From Desulfonatronum lacustre DSM 10312 (GTDB lineage Bacteria; Desulfobacterota; Desulfovibrionia; Desulfovibrionales; Desulfonatronaceae), in contig NZ_KI912608.1 of assembly GCF_000519265.1 (NCBI RefSeq), positions 3,516,921 through 3,580,920 on the forward strand: 64,000 nucleotides of DNA. Direction: 5' to 3'. Below the pieces are notes generated by a model that ran no database searches, had not been told where the DNA came from, and saw nothing but the letters and a program-made list of their open reading frames with translations. The position numbers and the translations under genes were made by a program. Below are positions 17,185-26,818 of this stretch, in pieces. Within the stretch, counting starts at the first letter, position 1. Each line of letters begins with the position of its first letter.

Positions 17185-18603
17185 ATGCACTGCAAGACTG
17201 TCGCCACCCTCGGTCCGGCTTCGCTGAACTACGACGTAATGAAGGCCATGGTTCAGCATGGGGTCCGCATTTTTCGGCTGAATTTCTCCCATGCCGACGC
17301 CCAGTTTTTTGTCCCAGCCATGGAGATGATCCGCCGCCTGGAGGGAGAACTGGAATTACCCTTGACCGCCATGGCTGATCTTTGCGGCCCCAAGGTGCGC
17401 ATCGGCGACGTGGATGGCTCGCCGCTGCAAGTGAACAAGGGAGGCCACGTTCTTTTGGGGCCTCTGGAGCTAAAGCGCCCTGGGTCCGCTCCCTATATCA
17501 GCCTGGAGATTCCGGCCCTGTTGCAAGGCCTCCAGGTGGGCATGCCGGTGAACCTCAGCGACGGCATGCTCCAGTTTCGCGTCTCCCGAGTAATTCAGGA
17601 GAACGAACTTTTTGAGCTGGAGGCTCAGAACGGGGGCTATCTGACCTCGCATAAGGGCATTTCCTTTCCCGGGAAAAATCTTTCGATCAAGGCGCTGACG
17701 GACAAAGATCGTAAGGACGTACGCGAAGCCTTGGAGATCGGCATTGATGCCGTGGCCCTGTCCTTCGTACAGGAAGCCTCGGATGTGGCCGACCTGCAGC
17801 AAGTGATCCGAGAGCAGGGCGCTTGGATTCCGGTGATCGCCAAGCTGGAGCGTCAGAACGCCGTGGACAATCTGGAATCCATCCTGGCTCTGGCCGACGG
17901 GGTGATGGTCGCCCGGGGCGATCTTGGCCTGGAGTGTCCGCTTTCGGCCTTGCCGATCATCCAGAAAAGAATCCTCCGGGCTTGTCGCCATGCCCAGAAA
18001 CCGGCCATCGTGGCCACCCAGATGCTCTTGTCCATGGTCACGAATCCCATTCCCACACGGGCTGAATGCACGGACGTTGCCAACGCCATTCTGGACGGCG
18101 CGGACTGCGTGATGCTGTCCGAGGAGACCGCGGTGGGCAACAATCCGGTGGAGGCGGTGCGCTATATGCACGATATCGCCAGGGACGCGGAGGCCTATTA
18201 TCTGGAGCGGCTGGGCGAGCCGTACTTCCCCAGGAAGGAAAAAAATCCCGCCAAGTATCTGGCCTATGCCGCCTGCCTGCTGGCTGACAACGCCGAAAGC
18301 AAGGCCCTGGTCTGCCACTCCTCCACGGGCACCACCGCCCGGTTGATTTCCAGCCGCCGACCGGCCCGGCCCATCTACGCCCTGACCACCGACGACCGGG
18401 TCCTGCGGGCCCTGAATTTCGTCTGGGGGGTCCATCCCCGCCTCGTGAAGCCGCAATTGGACAGCCACATGAGCCGGGCCACCAATTTCGTGCAGGAGTT
18501 TCCCGTATTCCAGTCCGGGGACAACGTGATCATCACCTCGGGGCAGAAAACGCCGGGACAAAAGGAAATGTCCACCAACCAGATCAAGATCTACACCAAA
18601 TAG
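17185..18603 (+). CDS. pyk: Pyruvate kinase
   Basis: This enzyme converts phosphoenolpyruvate and ADP to pyruvate and ATP in the cytoplasm. KTVATLGPAS at the start, RLNFSHAD, VIAKLERQNAVDNL, the signature MVARGDLGLE and the MLSEETAVGNNPVEAVRYM block are all present. At 472 aa it is full length. ATG 17185 was chosen because AAAGGAG precedes it; an upstream in-frame start would add 12 residues without homology. It is followed by a terminator. Confidence 0.96.
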   Translation: MHCKTVATLGPASLNYDVMKAMVQHGVRIFRLNFSHADAQFFVPAMEMIRRLEGELELPLTAMADLCGPKVRIGDVDGSPLQVNKGGHVLLGPLELKRPGSAPYISLEIPALLQGLQVGMPVNLSDGMLQFRVSRVIQENELFELEAQNGGYLTSHKGISFPGKNLSIKALTDKDRKDVREALEIGIDAVALSFVQEASDVADLQQVIREQGAWIPVIAKLERQNAVDNLESILALADGVMVARGDLGLECPLSALPIIQKRILRACRHAQKPAIVATQMLLSMVTNPIPTRAECTDVANAILDGADCVMLSEETAVGNNPVEAVRYMHDIARDAEAYYLERLGEPYFPRKEKNPAKYLAYAACLLADNAESKALVCHSSTGTTARLISSRRPARPIYALTTDDRVLRALNFVWGVHPRLVKPQLDSHMSRATNFVQEFPVFQSGDNVIITSGQKTPGQKEMSTNQIKIYTK

Positions 18604-18629
18604 CGCACACCCTCCCACCGTGCTTTCAG

Positions 18630-18669
18630 CCCGCGCTTGGCCCTTCCCGCCGAGCGCGGGATTGTTTTT
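18630..18669 (+). terminator. Rho-independent terminator after pyk
   Basis: CCCGCGCT at 18630-18637 pairs with AGCGCGGG at 18653-18660, then ATTGTTTTT follows. Confidence 0.85.
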
Positions 18670-18740
18670 GGCATCACCGGCTTTTCCTCCATTTCGCCGA
18701 TCGTGACATGTATTTGAAAAATCGTTCAGGGCTTGACTTT

Positions 18741-18758
18741 GTGTCAGAACGTTGACAC
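18741..18758. promoter_or_regulatory. Palindromic operator candidate upstream of the sigma-54 activator
   Basis: GTGTCA at 18741-18746 and TGACAC at 18753-18758 form a 6-6-6 inverted repeat overlapping TTGACT (18733) and TTGACA (18752), either of which could serve as a -35 box. No good -10 box is seen at standard spacing, so this is tentative. Confidence 0.35.
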
Positions 18759-18828
18759 GTATCCTGTCTTTGGATGAAGGACTGTTTTATCAGCATTTTT
18801 CCAGTAGAGTACTCAGGAGTATTCCGTC

Positions 18829-19842
18829 ATGGGCGTTGATCGGACCGGAATCATCGGGGAGAGCCCCAGTCTGCGGCAGGTGTTCGGCGTGCTGGCCAAG
18901 GTATCGCCCACGGACAGCACCGTTCTGGTCACCGGAGAATCCGGGACTGGAAAGGAACTGCTGGTGCGCGCCCTGCACGCCAACAGCAAGCGCAAGGGTA
19001 AGCCATTCGTGCCCATCAACTGCGGCGCCATCCCCAGGGACCTGCTCGAATCCGAGTTGTTCGGCCATGAGAAAGGCGCGTTCACGCATGCCATTCGATC
19101 CCGGATGGGCCGCTTCGAAATGGCCGACGGCGGAACGATTTTTCTGGATGAAATCGGGGAACTGGACCTGACCCTGCAGGTGAAGATCCTGCGGGTGATC
19201 CAGGAAAAGGAATTCGAACGGGTCGGCGGGACCGTGACCACCAAGGTGGACGTGCGTATCGTCGCGGCCACCAATCGGGACCTGGAGCAGGAGGTGGCCC
19301 AGGGGCGGTTCCGGGAGGACCTGTTCTATCGTCTGAACGTGATTCCGATCCACCTTCCCCCGCTGCGCGAACGCGACGACGACATCATCTTGCTGGGGAA
19401 GCACTTTCTGAACGTGTTCTGCGAGCAAAAACATCGGGAGTTGTTGCGCTTGTCGCCCAAGGCCCAGGACTTTCTGATAGCCTACCCTTGGCCCGGAAAT
19501 GTCCGGGAATTGGAAAATTTCATGGAGCGCATTTCCATTCTGTGCGAGAACAATGAAGTCGCTCCGGAGGATTTGCCCGAAAAAATCCTGAAGTTCGTGG
19601 GCCATGAGGTTCCGAAGCGGAAGCCGAAACTCGCCCTGGAAGGCTTTGCCTGGCCGACCCTGGTGGATTTGCGCGGTCAGAGCGGAGGGTTGAAGGAGTT
19701 CATGGACGAGATCGAAGACCGCCTGCTTCAGGAAGCCCTGGAGGAATGCGGGGGCGTCAAAAATCAGGCGGCGGAACTGCTGGGAATCAAGCGCACCACG
19801 CTGATCGAAAAGCTCAAGAAGCGCAACGCCGCCAACGGCTGA
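18829..19842 (+). CDS. Sigma-54-dependent transcriptional activator (AAA+ and Fis-type HTH, no receiver)
   Basis: Residues about 5-235 form the sigma-54 interaction AAA+ domain: TGESGTGKELLVRALH (Walker A), GGTIFLDEIGELDL (Walker B), and YPWPGNVRELENFMERI. The C-terminus (about 295-335, NQAAELLGIKRTTLIEKLKK) is the Fis helix-turn-helix. There is no regulatory N-terminal domain. The sigma-54 loop reads GAFTHA, not the usual GAFTGA. Orphans of this kind in Desulfovibrionales often control flagellar genes; this is inference. Confidence 0.9.
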   Translation: MGVDRTGIIGESPSLRQVFGVLAKVSPTDSTVLVTGESGTGKELLVRALHANSKRKGKPFVPINCGAIPRDLLESELFGHEKGAFTHAIRSRMGRFEMADGGTIFLDEIGELDLTLQVKILRVIQEKEFERVGGTVTTKVDVRIVAATNRDLEQEVAQGRFREDLFYRLNVIPIHLPPLRERDDDIILLGKHFLNVFCEQKHRELLRLSPKAQDFLIAYPWPGNVRELENFMERISILCENNEVAPEDLPEKILKFVGHEVPKRKPKLALEGFAWPTLVDLRGQSGGLKEFMDEIEDRLLQEALEECGGVKNQAAELLGIKRTTLIEKLKKRNAANG

Positions 19843-19929
19843 CCGCAGGCATGACGACGCCTCGGTCTTGCCTGACTGAGCAGTGAGATTATTTCTCTTC
19901 TTCATGGTTCAGCATGCTTTTTGCTAGGT

Positions 19930-19956
19930 AGTTTCCATCCGGAAACTCTTTTGTTT
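19930..19956 (+). terminator. Possible terminator after the sigma-54 activator
   Basis: AGTTTCC (19930-19936) and GGAAACT (19941-19947) form a 7-bp stem with a 4-base loop, followed by CTTTTGTTT. The stem is short and moderately AT-rich. Confidence 0.5.
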
Positions 19957-20090
19957 CCGATGCTGAAACTGTCGGTTTTCAAGACATCATGCCCGTATAT
20001 CCCAGCCAGCCCCATGTAGCCGCTTCACGACGACGTCCGCGAACCCGGCGGCCCTGCTGTTTCGCACCGGCGGCATCAGCCTGGAGCGCG

Positions 20091-23000
20091 ATGATTGCGT
20101 TCTGGATCGTGTGCGGGATTGCGGCGGCACTCGTTCTTGCTTTCGGGGTCGGACCCGTCTTGGCTTTGGAGATGAGCCTGCGACAGTATCCACAGCGGGA
20201 GCAGGTGACATTACAGTTGCCGGTGGACACCACGACGACTCCGACCGCTCCTCTGGTGCGTCGTGTCGACGGCCGGGTCGTCCGGCTGGAACTGTCCGGC
20301 GTGGGCCAAAGTGAGCTGGCTGAGCTGGTCCTGCCCTCTCCCGCAGGATCGCGGCTGTTGACGGCCTTTCTCCGGGACCCTGCCGGTCTCGTGGTGCGCA
20401 CAAGCACCGAGGCTTTTGGTTTCGTCTCGCAATTCAATCCCTCCACCGGTCTGTTGCTGGTGGACTTTTTCCCGGACCCTTTGGGCAATCGCTGGCGGGA
20501 CACCGCCCCGCGCCCAGCCCCCTCAGCGCCTCCAGCGCTTCCGGCTCGCCCCGAACCAGCCCCCGAACCAGCCCCGGGACCTGTTCCCGAACCTTCCGAG
20601 GTCCCGGCGGTAAGCCCTCCGGAACCACCCCCTGCCGCTCCTCCACCTCCTTCTTCCCAAGCTCGGGCGTCCATTGAACCGAGCGAGATGCCCGACCAGC
20701 GGATCGTCCCGAGGGCGGAGCCGCCTGCAGACAGCATGACGGGGGAGATTCGTCGGCCACTGCGGGAACGTCCGGAAGACGAAACCGACGACCCGGTCTC
20801 CATGGCCGATCCGATTTCCACGGCTACGGATGAAACACCTCAAGTCCGGGCACCGATCCGCGCCGCTGTTCCCGAACAGATTGAGCCGTCCGCTCCTCCC
20901 ACGTCCGCGTCGGATACCGTTTCTCCGCGGATACAGACCCAGGACCAGCCCCAGGACCAGACCCAGGATCTGAGCGCGGTTCGCTCTCCGATTTCGCGTG
21001 TCGGCCCGGAACAAGCAGCCCCAGTGGCTCCGATCGCTGAACGAGCCGTTGAGCGACAAACCGAGCCCCCAGCGGAAGCACCAACCGACCCACCAACTGA
21101 ACCAATGGTTGAACCGCTCCCGGTCGTGCCCGATGTCACGCGGCAAGCTGAACCTGCGATGCGCCGGGAGCCTATTCTCCGTCAGCCGGTGATGGAAGCC
21201 GAGACGGCGCGTGAGGAAGACGCCGAATCTGCTCCCGCGGTAGAGGCGGTTCCTGAGTCGCCCGCGGAGGTCGCGGAGGTCGCGGAGGAACCGGACGCCC
21301 TGCCGGACCAGCTCGAATCGCCTCCGGAGCCGGAGCCTTCTCCCGCTCCCTTCGCGCCGGAGCGGGCCGAGGACCCGGACGCGAAATATCAGCGGTTGCT
21401 GTCATCGGCCAGAGCAGCGATGATGAATTCGGAGTTCGATGTGGCCATCGAGGCCTTGCGTGCTCTTTCCAATCTGCCGGACCTGTCGGACGCGGTGCGG
21501 GAGGAGGTGCTTTACAACATCGGCGACGCCTTGTTCGGTCTGCACCAGGCTGATCTGGCCGATAATTTCGGACCCGTCGCCCACGCCTATGAACGGGCCA
21601 TGAACTTCAACCCAAAATCCCAGAGGACCGCCCTGGCCTTACGCAACCTGGGAGTGCTTCATTTGCGGGTGAACAACCTGCCGGAGGCCAAGGCGTATTT
21701 CAACGTGCTCAAGCGCGACTATCCCCATGATCCTCTTGTGCCCACCGCGGAGTACTATCTCGGACAGTTTTTTCTGGAACGGGGGGACTACGATCAAGCC
21801 GCGGATCACTTCCAGATCGTGGTTCAGAATCATCCGGAGCACTCCATCGCCCAGCAATCCTCGGTGGGATTGGCCAAGGCCTTGAACGCCCTGGGCTATG
21901 ACGAACAGGCATTCCAGATCATGGATTTTATGGAGAAGCGCTGGCCCAGATACTATATCGACGAACCCGAACTGCTGGAGTTGGCCGGAATCATCGCCTT
22001 GCGCGTCAACGCGCTGGACTCCGCGAAGCAGCGTTTGCTGACCTATTACAACCTGATGCCGGACACCCCGGAAGCTCATATGCTGTTGGCCCGGATCGGG
22101 GACATCTATCTGCTTTCCGGGCAGTCGGATCCGGCCAGACGAGTCTTTGAACGGGCCGCGGAGCTCTTTCCGGACCAGGAGGGCGGCTTGATCGCCAAGA
22201 TGCGTCTGGTGGAGGGCGGGATCCATGATGAACCCAGTCTGGACGATATGTTTGCCACGCGCAGGGCCGCGGAGGTTTATTCTGAAATTATTTCCAAACA
22301 CCCTGACAGCCCCCTGGCCGCGGTGGCCACGATCAAGCTGGCCATCTGGCAGATATGGAACAAGCGGCTCGAGGACAGCTTGATGGTCGTCAGTGAGTTC
22401 TTGGCGAATCAACCCAACCATTCTCTGGTTCCCAAGGCTTTGGAAGTAGGGACCGAAGCGTTCACGCAGTTGGTGGAGCGCAACGCGGCGGACGGACGAT
22501 ATCCCGAGATTTTGGAGCAGTGGGACGAGAATGTCTTTCTCCACGACTTGCTGGACGAGTTGTCTCCAAGCACCCAGCTCGGCTTGGCCATGGCTTACTG
22601 GAGGGCCGGCGATCTGGAGCAGGCCATTGCCTTGGCCAGGCCCTACCTTCGGGAGGACACGCCCAAGGAGCTGCAAATCGCGGCTTTGGAGTTGATTCTG
22701 GGAATTTTTCTGGAACAGCAGGAGTGGACGCGCATCGTGGACCTGGCTCCACTACGGGACGACCTGCCCGGGCCGCAGCGGCGGGAGCTGACCTATTCCG
22801 TGGCCCTGGCCATGGAAAACCTGGGCCGCTCCGAGGAGGCCCGGCCGCTTTGGCGCGGGCTGGCCGAAGACTTCGACCTGACCGACGCCCAGCGCGGCTA
22901 TGCCCTGTACTTTCTGGCCCGCACGGCCATGCAGGAGGAAAATTTCGAACGCGTTTACCTCTACGCCCAGGAAGCTCTGAGCCTGTTGCTGCTGGACCGG

Positions 23001-23306
23001 GAGGACCCCGGCAAGATCAGGGATGCCGTAACCTGGCTGACCCAGGTCACGGAACGCACCGGTCGGCTCCAGGAAGCCCTGGCCTGGGCCTTGGAACTGG
23101 ACCAACTCATCGACCGTTCCGACCCGGACTGGAGCATGAGCCGCTATCGTCTGGCTCAACTCTATCAGCGCGCCCAGAACCACGCCGAATGGAAAGCCGT
23201 TCTGGAAGACTTGAAAGCCGAAGACCCCCAAGGCCTCTACGGGCGCCTGGCCGCCTCCGCCCTCCAGGGACGTACCCTGGAAGACAGCGCGGGTCGTTTT
23301 TATTAG
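20091..23306 (+). CDS. Large proline-rich TPR protein, exported or anchored
   Basis: A hydrophobic signal (about residues 1-26: MIAFWIVCGIAAALVLAFGV) precedes an AMIN-like beta domain (about 30-140). A long Pro/Glu-rich low-complexity linker follows (about 150-450), then at least eight TPR-like repeats (about 460-1070). The start at ATG 20091 is preferred because GGAG precedes it and it begins the signal; an ATG at 19989 would add an arginine-rich extension. It probably scaffolds protein contacts in the periplasm. It follows the sigma-54 activator and may be controlled by it. No enzyme motif is visible. Confidence 0.75.
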   Translation: MIAFWIVCGIAAALVLAFGVGPVLALEMSLRQYPQREQVTLQLPVDTTTTPTAPLVRRVDGRVVRLELSGVGQSELAELVLPSPAGSRLLTAFLRDPAGLVVRTSTEAFGFVSQFNPSTGLLLVDFFPDPLGNRWRDTAPRPAPSAPPALPARPEPAPEPAPGPVPEPSEVPAVSPPEPPPAAPPPPSSQARASIEPSEMPDQRIVPRAEPPADSMTGEIRRPLRERPEDETDDPVSMADPISTATDETPQVRAPIRAAVPEQIEPSAPPTSASDTVSPRIQTQDQPQDQTQDLSAVRSPISRVGPEQAAPVAPIAERAVERQTEPPAEAPTDPPTEPMVEPLPVVPDVTRQAEPAMRREPILRQPVMEAETAREEDAESAPAVEAVPESPAEVAEVAEEPDALPDQLESPPEPEPSPAPFAPERAEDPDAKYQRLLSSARAAMMNSEFDVAIEALRALSNLPDLSDAVREEVLYNIGDALFGLHQADLADNFGPVAHAYERAMNFNPKSQRTALALRNLGVLHLRVNNLPEAKAYFNVLKRDYPHDPLVPTAEYYLGQFFLERGDYDQAADHFQIVVQNHPEHSIAQQSSVGLAKALNALGYDEQAFQIMDFMEKRWPRYYIDEPELLELAGIIALRVNALDSAKQRLLTYYNLMPDTPEAHMLLARIGDIYLLSGQSDPARRVFERAAELFPDQEGGLIAKMRLVEGGIHDEPSLDDMFATRRAAEVYSEIISKHPDSPLAAVATIKLAIWQIWNKRLEDSLMVVSEFLANQPNHSLVPKALEVGTEAFTQLVERNAADGRYPEILEQWDENVFLHDLLDELSPSTQLGLAMAYWRAGDLEQAIALARPYLREDTPKELQIAALELILGIFLEQQEWTRIVDLAPLRDDLPGPQRRELTYSVALAMENLGRSEEARPLWRGLAEDFDLTDAQRGYALYFLARTAMQEENFERVYLYAQEALSLLLLDREDPGKIRDAVTWLTQVTERTGRLQEALAWALELDQLIDRSDPDWSMSRYRLAQLYQRAQNHAEWKAVLEDLKAEDPQGLYGRLAASALQGRTLEDSAGRFY

Positions 23307-23328
23307 GGCCTGTTTCTCAAAATAGTTC

Positions 23329-23489
23329 GTAACTACTCAGCACAAAGCAATGCTGCTGTCGGGGTCGGAATCGGAATCGGGATCGAAAACGCTGGGATGC
23401 GTTCTTAATTTTTCCTGTTTCGATTCCGATACCGATACCGACCCCGATTGCCGGAACAAGAGCGGAGGTGAAATGTGCTGAGTAGATAC
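23329..23489. mobile_element. MITE-like palindromic element, copy A, with 8-bp target duplication
   Basis: Terminal inverted repeats are GTAACTACTCAGCACA (23329-23344) and, on the other strand, GTATCTACTCAGCACA (23474-23489), matching at 15 of 16 positions. Inside them, about 29-base arms rich in CGGAAT/CGATTC hexamers (from about 23360 and to about 23447) form a second inverted repeat around a small hairpin. AATAGTTC flanks both sides (23321-23328 and 23490-23497), an 8-bp target site duplication. There is no coding capacity. It lies between two convergent genes and could also terminate both transcripts. Confidence 0.85.
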
Positions 23490-23512
23490 AATAGTTCCAG
23501 ATATTTCGGCTT

Positions 23513-26500
23513 CTATGATCTGTTCCGGAACAGGACGTAGTAGGCCACGGGGATCAGTACCAGGGTAAAGACCGTGGAGGCGATCAGGCCGAAGATCAGG
23601 GCCCAGGCCAGGCCGGAGAAGACCGGGTCCAGGGTGATGGGCCAGACGCCCAGGGCCGTGGTCAGGGCGGTGAGTACGATGGGCTGGAGGCGGATGGCCC
23701 CGCTTTGGAGTACGGCATCCCTGAAGTCCTGGCCCCGCTCCACGGCGGCCCGGATGAAGTCGATGAGCACCAGGGAGTTGCGGATCACGATCCCGCCCAG
23801 GGCGATCATCCCGATCATGGCCGTGGCCGTGAAAAAGACCGGGTCCGCGAAACCGTCCACCTCCCGGCCGGTGAGCAGGTTCAGCAGCCAGAATCCGGGC
23901 ATGATGCCCATCAGGGTCAGCGGGATGGCGGTCATGATCAACAGGGGCAGGGCCAGGGACGCTGTCTGGACCACCAGCAGCAGATAGATCCCGACCATGG
24001 CCGCGCCAAAGGCCAGCCCCAGATCCCGGAAGACATCCACGGTGATCTTCCATTCCCCCTCCCCGGTCCAGACCACGTCGATGCCTTGGGGCGGCGGAGA
24101 GGCGCGCAGCTTGGCTTGCAGGTCCAGCACGGCCTCGGCCGGAGGCAGACCCGCGGTTTCCGCGGTGACGTAGACCACCCGGCGCAGATTCTTGTGCAGG
24201 ATGGGCTGTTCTTCCATTTCCCGGACAAATTGGCCCAGCTCGCCCAGAGGGAGCATGCTTCCATCCGCTCCGCGCACGTGCAGAGCCTCCAGATCCGCCG
24301 GGGAGACGCGCAGCTCCCGGGGCAGGATCACTCGTACGGGCAGGGTCTGGCGTTCGTGGGGGCTTTGGATCGTCGCCGGGGTGGTTCCGGCCGCGGCCAT
24401 GCGTAGGGCGTGGAGCAGGTCCCGGGCGCTCAGGCCGTGCAGCCCGGCTTTTTCCCTGTCCGGGACGAAGGTCAGCCTGGGGCGGGCAGCGACGCGGCTG
24501 TCGTCCACATCCACCACGAACTCCTTGGCCTCCATCATGTCCCGGACATGCTCCGCGCCTTGGAACAGACGCCCGTAGGGCTGTTCCGGGCCGCCGTAGA
24601 TTTCCGCTACCAGGGTGGCCATGACCGGCGGGCCGGGAGGGATTTCCACGATCTGGATGGTGGCCGACCACTGCCTGGCGATGTGTTCCAGGTCGTTGCG
24701 CACGGAGAGGACGATCTCGTGGCTTTGGCGGCGGCGTTCGCCTTTGGGCGTCAGATTGATCCGGATGTCGCCCAGGTGGCCGCCCTCCCGGGCATAGTAG
24801 CGGCGGACCATCCCGTTGAAGTCCATGGGCGAGGCCATGCCGGCGAAGCTGAGCACGCTCACGGCTTCGGGCAGTCCGGCCAGGTAGGCGGCCATGTCCC
24901 GGAGCACCGCGTCCGTGGTTTCCAGGGGCGTGCCCTCGGGCATGTCCACCACCACCTGGAACTCGTCGCGGTTGTCAAAGGGCAGCATTTTCAGGGGCAC
25001 CAGGCGCAGCGCGGCAAGGGACGCGGCCAGGACCAGCAGGGCCAGGACCACGCCGACCAGGGCCACGCGCAGGACGCGATGGTCCAGAAACGGGCCGACC
25101 ACGGTGCGGTAGGCGCGCAGGACCCAGTCCGGCACCCCGGTAGCGTTTGTAGCGTTGGCATCGGCGGCCGGGGCGGGAGGAGGATTGGCGGCGGGTCGCA
25201 TTTTACGGCGCAGCAGCAGGTGGCAGAGCCAGGGGACGATGGTCAGGGCGCAGATCGTGGAGAAGATCACGGTCAGGGGCACGTTGGCGGCCATGGGGGC
25301 CATGTACGGGCCCATCATCCCGGTGATGAAGAACAGCGGCAGGAAGCAGGCGATGATGGCCAGGGTGGACATGATCACCGGCACGAAGACCTCGGCCACG
25401 GCACTGAGCGTGGCCCAGGCCGGGCCGGGGTGGTTCAGGCGCATGTGCCGGCGGATGTTGTCCACGTTGGTGATCGGGTCGTCCACCACCAGACCCAGGG
25501 AAAGGATCAGGGCGAAGAGGGTCACCCGGTTGATGGTGTAGCCCAGCAGATGGCTGCTGAACAGGGCCAGTGAAAAACTGACCGGAATGGCCACGGCCAC
25601 CACCAGGGCGGCCCGCCAGCCCATGGTCAGGGCCAGCACGATCACCACCGTGGACACGGCGAAGACCAGGGACCAGAGCAGATCATTGACCTTGTTCTGG
25701 GCGGTTTGACCGTAGTCCCGGGTGACTTCCAGATGCACGTCCTCGGGCAGCACAAGGGGGCGCAGGGTCTGGGCCGCATCCAGGATGCCCCGGGTCACGG
25801 CCACGGCGTTGGCCCCGCGCTGTTTGGCCAGGGCCAGGGTCACGGCGGGCATTTCCAGGGAATGTCCGCCGTGACCCTGGCCCCGTCCGCCCCGTCCACC
25901 CTCGGGCAGGTTCCGGGCTTGCGTATCGCCGAAGCGGATGCGGGTATAGCCGGTCGGCTCGCAGGGGCCGTCCAGAACCCGGGCCACGTCCCGGAGGTGC
26001 ACCGGTCGGGCCTGATTGCGGTCCTGGTACACGCCCACCACCACCCCGGCCACGTCCGCCGCGGAGGTGAACCGTCCGTCCCCCAACACGTTCAGTTCCC
26101 GGTTGCCCCGGAGCAGGGATCCGGCGCTGAGCGCCGTGTCCGCCGCGATCAGCACGCGCTCCAGGTCGGCGAACGTCACCCCGTGCCCGGCCATGCGCGA
26201 CGGGTCCGGCTCCACCCGGATTTCCCGGTGTCGGCCCCCGACGATGACGGCCCGGGACACGTCCGGAACCTCGGACAAGCGGGACAGCAATTCCTCCCCG
26301 ATCCGGCGCAGCTCGAAATCGGACCGGGTCGGGGAGTACAGGGTCAGGGTGAGCACGGGCACGTCGTCGATTTCCACGGGCCGGATCAGCCAGTCGGTCA
26401 CCAGCGGCGGGACCTGATCCTCGTGCATGGCGATCTTGTTGTGCAGCTTGACCAGGGAGCGCTCCCGGTCCTCGCCCACGAAAAAACGGACCGTGACCAC

Positions 26501-26818
26501 GGCTTGGTCCCTCCGGGACACGGAATAAACGTACTCCACCCCGTCAATCTGCCAGAGCAGCTTTTCCAGCGGCGTGGCCACCAGTTTTTCCACCTCTTCC
26601 GGTCCTGCCCCCGGAGCCTGGACGATGACGTCGGCCATGGGCACCACGATCTGGGGCTCTTCCTCCCGGGGCGTGACCAGCAGGGCCGCGACCCCCAGGG
26701 CCAGGGCCAGAACCAGAAACACCCCGGCCAGATGCGAGGAGAGAAACGGGGCCACCAGGGCCGGGACGAGCCCAGGAGGGCGGGTGGGCTGGTGGGAAGG
26801 AGAGGCGGAAGGCGTCAT
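23513..26818 (-). CDS. RND efflux transporter permease (AcrB/CusA superfamily)
   Basis: This 1101-aa inner-membrane proton-driven pump exports hydrophobic or other toxic substrates through a tripartite complex. The usual 12 membrane helices and two large periplasmic loops are present. SLGLVVDDPITNVDNI (about 445) carries the paired Asp of helix 4, and GGIVIRNSLVLIDFI near the C-terminus is the helix 10-11 motif. Its start overlaps the adaptor gene's stop by 4 bp. No outer-membrane factor is nearby, so it must use a TolC encoded elsewhere. The substrate is unknown. Confidence 0.92.
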   Translation of the reverse strand: MTPSASPSHQPTRPPGLVPALVAPFLSSHLAGVFLVLALALGVAALLVTPREEEPQIVVPMADVIVQAPGAGPEEVEKLVATPLEKLLWQIDGVEYVYSVSRRDQAVVTVRFFVGEDRERSLVKLHNKIAMHEDQVPPLVTDWLIRPVEIDDVPVLTLTLYSPTRSDFELRRIGEELLSRLSEVPDVSRAVIVGGRHREIRVEPDPSRMAGHGVTFADLERVLIAADTALSAGSLLRGNRELNVLGDGRFTSAADVAGVVVGVYQDRNQARPVHLRDVARVLDGPCEPTGYTRIRFGDTQARNLPEGGRGGRGQGHGGHSLEMPAVTLALAKQRGANAVAVTRGILDAAQTLRPLVLPEDVHLEVTRDYGQTAQNKVNDLLWSLVFAVSTVVIVLALTMGWRAALVVAVAIPVSFSLALFSSHLLGYTINRVTLFALILSLGLVVDDPITNVDNIRRHMRLNHPGPAWATLSAVAEVFVPVIMSTLAIIACFLPLFFITGMMGPYMAPMAANVPLTVIFSTICALTIVPWLCHLLLRRKMRPAANPPPAPAADANATNATGVPDWVLRAYRTVVGPFLDHRVLRVALVGVVLALLVLAASLAALRLVPLKMLPFDNRDEFQVVVDMPEGTPLETTDAVLRDMAAYLAGLPEAVSVLSFAGMASPMDFNGMVRRYYAREGGHLGDIRINLTPKGERRRQSHEIVLSVRNDLEHIARQWSATIQIVEIPPGPPVMATLVAEIYGGPEQPYGRLFQGAEHVRDMMEAKEFVVDVDDSRVAARPRLTFVPDREKAGLHGLSARDLLHALRMAAAGTTPATIQSPHERQTLPVRVILPRELRVSPADLEALHVRGADGSMLPLGELGQFVREMEEQPILHKNLRRVVYVTAETAGLPPAEAVLDLQAKLRASPPPQGIDVVWTGEGEWKITVDVFRDLGLAFGAAMVGIYLLLVVQTASLALPLLIMTAIPLTLMGIMPGFWLLNLLTGREVDGFADPVFFTATAMIGMIALGGIVIRNSLVLIDFIRAAVERGQDFRDAVLQSGAIRLQPIVLTALTTALGVWPITLDPVFSGLAWALIFGLIASTVFTLVLIPVAYYVLFRNRS

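Noticed and set aside
23340..23470. CRISPR-like array suggested by repeated CGGAAT hexamers
   Set aside because: The hexamers are in inverted arms without spacers; terminal repeats and target duplication show a MITE.
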